From an uncultured Marinicella sp. (GTDB lineage Bacteria; Pseudomonadota; Gammaproteobacteria; Xanthomonadales; Marinicellaceae): a DNA stretch of 8,548 nt. Below the pieces are notes generated by a model. That model had not been told where the DNA came from and did no database searches. It saw only the letters and a program-made list of their open reading frames with translations. A program made the translations under genes and the position numbers. Of this stretch, positions 6,338 through 8,548 are shown one piece after another. The stretch spans positions 1 to 8,548 of the forward strand of contig CALLLZ010000392.1 in NCBI GenBank assembly GCA_938008005.1, written 5' to 3'. The stretch's first letter is position 1, and each line of letters begins with the position of its first letter.

Positions 6338-8548
6338 TGAGTATTCTAAATTGGTTTAATAAACCCAAATGGCAAAACCCCAACGAACAAGTCAGGATCA
6401 CTGCAATTCAGAACAGCGATGACATAAACCTGATTGCTGCGTTACCTGAAATCGTCAACACAGATATCAGTGAAAAGGTTCAAAAAACTGCTTTAAATAA
6501 AATTGAAGACCCTCACACCTTGTTAAAGATAAGCCAAGAACACCCCAATAAAACGGTAAAACAATTGGCCAATAAAAAACTGATTAATTGGTTTAAATTG
6601 AATAGCAATGATACACAACTTAATTTATTCAAAAACATCACGGATACTGAAACAATTAAAACAGTAGCTCAGTTTGCAAAGAATACATCTGTCAGGGAAC
6701 ATGCGTTGAAACAAATTAAACAACAAGGCCTGTTAGGTGAATTGTTGTTAATAGAAACCGAACTTGATTTGCAGAAACTCATCATCGAAAAGATTGAGCA
6801 ACCCACTACTTTAAGCCGGTTATTGAAAAAAACTGGCAAAAAACACGCATCTCTTAAACTCTTAATTCAACAAAAGTTAACACAAGATATTCCCGAAAAC
6901 CAGAATGAACAAGCCATTCAATTGTGCACTGCACTGGAAGAAGTTGTACATGGCAGAAACCAATCTGTTGAGTTAAAAATAATCAGCAAGAATTGGCTAG
7001 CCATAGAAAATCAAGTTTCAGATGCGTTGAAAATGCGCTACAACGGTGCTTTTGCAGCGGCTAAAATGATATTAGACCCTGAACACCGCAACCAATTTCT
7101 AAAAAAACAAAAACAACAAAGAGCCATTACTCAACTCAATGAATTAGAACAACTGTTAGTCAAACAAACTGATTGGTCTTTGATGCAAGTACAAACCAGT
7201 CTGACCAAATACCAAGATCTGCCAACAACAAATTTATCCACAGAAGATGCAAACCGTTACCAACAAGCAATGGATAAACTAACTGGCATCAAAGATGATA
7301 TACAAACCGAACAACAAATACCATCAGCAGCTACTGATACTTTGGATCAGATTAATCAATTGCTGTCCAAAGATATCATTCAACCCAACAAACTTAAACA
7401 ATTTAAACAGCAATGGTACAAAGCCACAAAGAAAGTGCAATCCAGCGAAGCACTGACCTTAATCAATGAACAGTTCAATCAAGCCTGCTTAAAATTGGCA
7501 GAAAAAATTCAAAAATCCGCTCAACTTCGTGATAAAGCTGCTGCAGATGCTGTTGCCATGATTGAGCCAACTATAAGTCAAATTAAAGAAGGCCATTTGC
7601 TCAAAGCCAAGAAAATGAGTAATCAAATTGCTGAGAATAAAAAAACCGCAGGTTTCAACCATCCTGTTATCAAGAATAACAAATATCAACTGGACAGCGT
7701 ATGGCAGCAATTAAAAGACTTGAGAAATTGGCAAAAATGGAGCAATGACAAAGCCAGACAAGGCATCATCGAAGAGTTACATGAAATGATTGGTAAGGGG
7801 CAACATCCTGATGCTGTATTAAAAAAACTCAAAGATTCCAACGAGCGCTGGTATGCCTTAGAAGATATGGAGAAATTACCTGGAGATAAATATTCCAGCC
7901 GCAATCAGAAAATGTGGCAAGAATTCAGAGTGGTATCTAAAGCATTGTTTGAACCAACACAACCTTTCTTCGAAAAACGCAGTGAACAACAGGATACCTA
8001 TCTAGACTCTATCGAAACTCACCTGCAAACCATGAATGACATTGATTTGAATGAAAGCTCAGAAAGAGATTTATCTCAAATGAATCGCGATGCAATCAAA
8101 TATTTAAAATCCTTGGATAAATTACCACCCAAACAACGGGGTGTTATCGCCAAAAAACTTCGAAGCGCGATCAATCGCATTGATAATAAACTCACTGAAT
8201 TTTATGTCGATGCAGAAAATAAAAAACTGAAGCTGATTGAACAAGCCCAAAAATTATCAGAGTTGGAAGATAACCACACTGCCATCGAATCAGCTAAAAA
8301 CTTACAACAACAGTGGAAAACTGCAGGCACAGTAAAACAAAATACTGAACGCAAATTATGGAAAAAATTTCGCAAAGCCAACGACGCAATTTTCAATCGA
8401 CGTGATGTAGAAAAACAGCAAAAACACGATGTCAATCAAAAACAAAGAGAGCAAGCGCAAGCAGTACTTTCTGAGCTAAACAAACTCTTCAAAAAAACCA
8501 AAACAATTGACGAATTGCATGATCTAAAATCAGATTTTAAAAAACAAT
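6337..8548 (+). CDS. Large DUF349 domain protein, C-terminus beyond window
   Basis: An open frame of at least 737 codons with no stop before the window edge. The N-terminus, WFNKPKWQNPNEQVRITAIQ, resembles the opening of DUF349 proteins in gammaproteobacteria and leads into HEAT-like helical units up to about residue 150. The rest is almost wholly helical, rich in Gln and Lys, with likely coiled coils. Two DUF349-type units can be seen: one around 470-552 (RWYAL, then MWQEFR and a following FF) and a clearer one around 640-690 (QQQWKTAG, then LWKKFRKANDAIFNRRD). There is no signal peptide or membrane segment, so it should be cytoplasmic. The molecular function of DUF349 is not established. 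The start is ATG, one base overlapping the dusB stop, behind a good AAGGTGG. Full-length relatives are often near 900 residues, so a few hundred codons may be missing here. Confidence 0.85.
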   Translation, partial: MSILNWFNKPKWQNPNEQVRITAIQNSDDINLIAALPEIVNTDISEKVQKTALNKIEDPHTLLKISQEHPNKTVKQLANKKLINWFKLNSNDTQLNLFKNITDTETIKTVAQFAKNTSVREHALKQIKQQGLLGELLLIETELDLQKLIIEKIEQPTTLSRLLKKTGKKHASLKLLIQQKLTQDIPENQNEQAIQLCTALEEVVHGRNQSVELKIISKNWLAIENQVSDALKMRYNGAFAAAKMILDPEHRNQFLKKQKQQRAITQLNELEQLLVKQTDWSLMQVQTSLTKYQDLPTTNLSTEDANRYQQAMDKLTGIKDDIQTEQQIPSAATDTLDQINQLLSKDIIQPNKLKQFKQQWYKATKKVQSSEALTLINEQFNQACLKLAEKIQKSAQLRDKAAADAVAMIEPTISQIKEGHLLKAKKMSNQIAENKKTAGFNHPVIKNNKYQLDSVWQQLKDLRNWQKWSNDKARQGIIEELHEMIGKGQHPDAVLKKLKDSNERWYALEDMEKLPGDKYSSRNQKMWQEFRVVSKALFEPTQPFFEKRSEQQDTYLDSIETHLQTMNDIDLNESSERDLSQMNRDAIKYLKSLDKLPPKQRGVIAKKLRSAINRIDNKLTEFYVDAENKKLKLIEQAQKLSELEDNHTAIESAKNLQQQWKTAGTVKQNTERKLWKKFRKANDAIFNRRDVEKQQKHDVNQKQREQAQAVLSELNKLFKKTKTIDELHDLKSDFKKQ

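Noticed and set aside
7489..8435. Several minus-strand frames inside the DUF349 gene
   Set aside because: They are antisense to one uninterrupted coding frame, rich in Ser, Phe and Leu as expected from the complement of Gln/Lys-rich codons, and have no start signals.

Overview
The window looks like a stretch of chromosome from an AT-rich gammaproteobacterium. The evidence is a DusB very close to the E. coli type, a tRNA-Ser with an encoded CCA end, and a DUF349 protein whose N-terminus has the form I associate with gammaproteobacteria. A Marinicella-like or other low-GC marine lineage is possible, but I cannot prove the genus. No phage, CRISPR, transposase or classical defence gene is visible.

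Layout, left to right. (1) Bases 1-256 hold the 3' end of a tRNA-Ser gene and, 224 bp further on, a decayed second tRNA-Ser(UGA) copy. That copy appears split by an insert of about 97 bp between its D arm and anticodon arm. (2) Bases 411-1055 encode a stand-alone putative 2-oxoglutarate/Fe(II) oxygenase. (3) Bases 1258-1746 (minus strand) encode an exported VOC/glyoxalase-fold protein. (4) Divergent from it, 2079-3337 is a two-gene operon: an SRPBCC ligand-binding-fold protein and an XRE regulator with an MmyB-like ligand domain. The two overlap by ATGA and lie behind a promoter whose -35 box touches a 17-bp palindrome. This reads as a small autoregulated sensing module. (5) Bases 3443-3931 (minus strand) encode a DUF5946 protein, convergent with the regulator. 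(6) Bases 4135-8548 form a very tightly packed operon: a TraB-family membrane protein (TTG start), dusB (tRNA dihydrouridine synthase), and a long Gln/Lys-rich DUF349 protein that runs off the right edge.

Working together: the SRPBCC and regulator genes are almost certainly co-translated, and the regulator probably binds the palindrome at its own promoter. The TraB-dusB-DUF349 genes share one transcript by spacing (1-bp gap, then 1-bp overlap), which links a tRNA-modification enzyme to two proteins of poorly defined function. In E. coli and relatives dusB is followed by fis; here the next gene is the DUF349 gene.

I see no strong case for a wholly new system. The best leads are the SRPBCC/MmyB module with its operator, the dusB-DUF349 linkage, and the interrupted tRNA-Ser relic.
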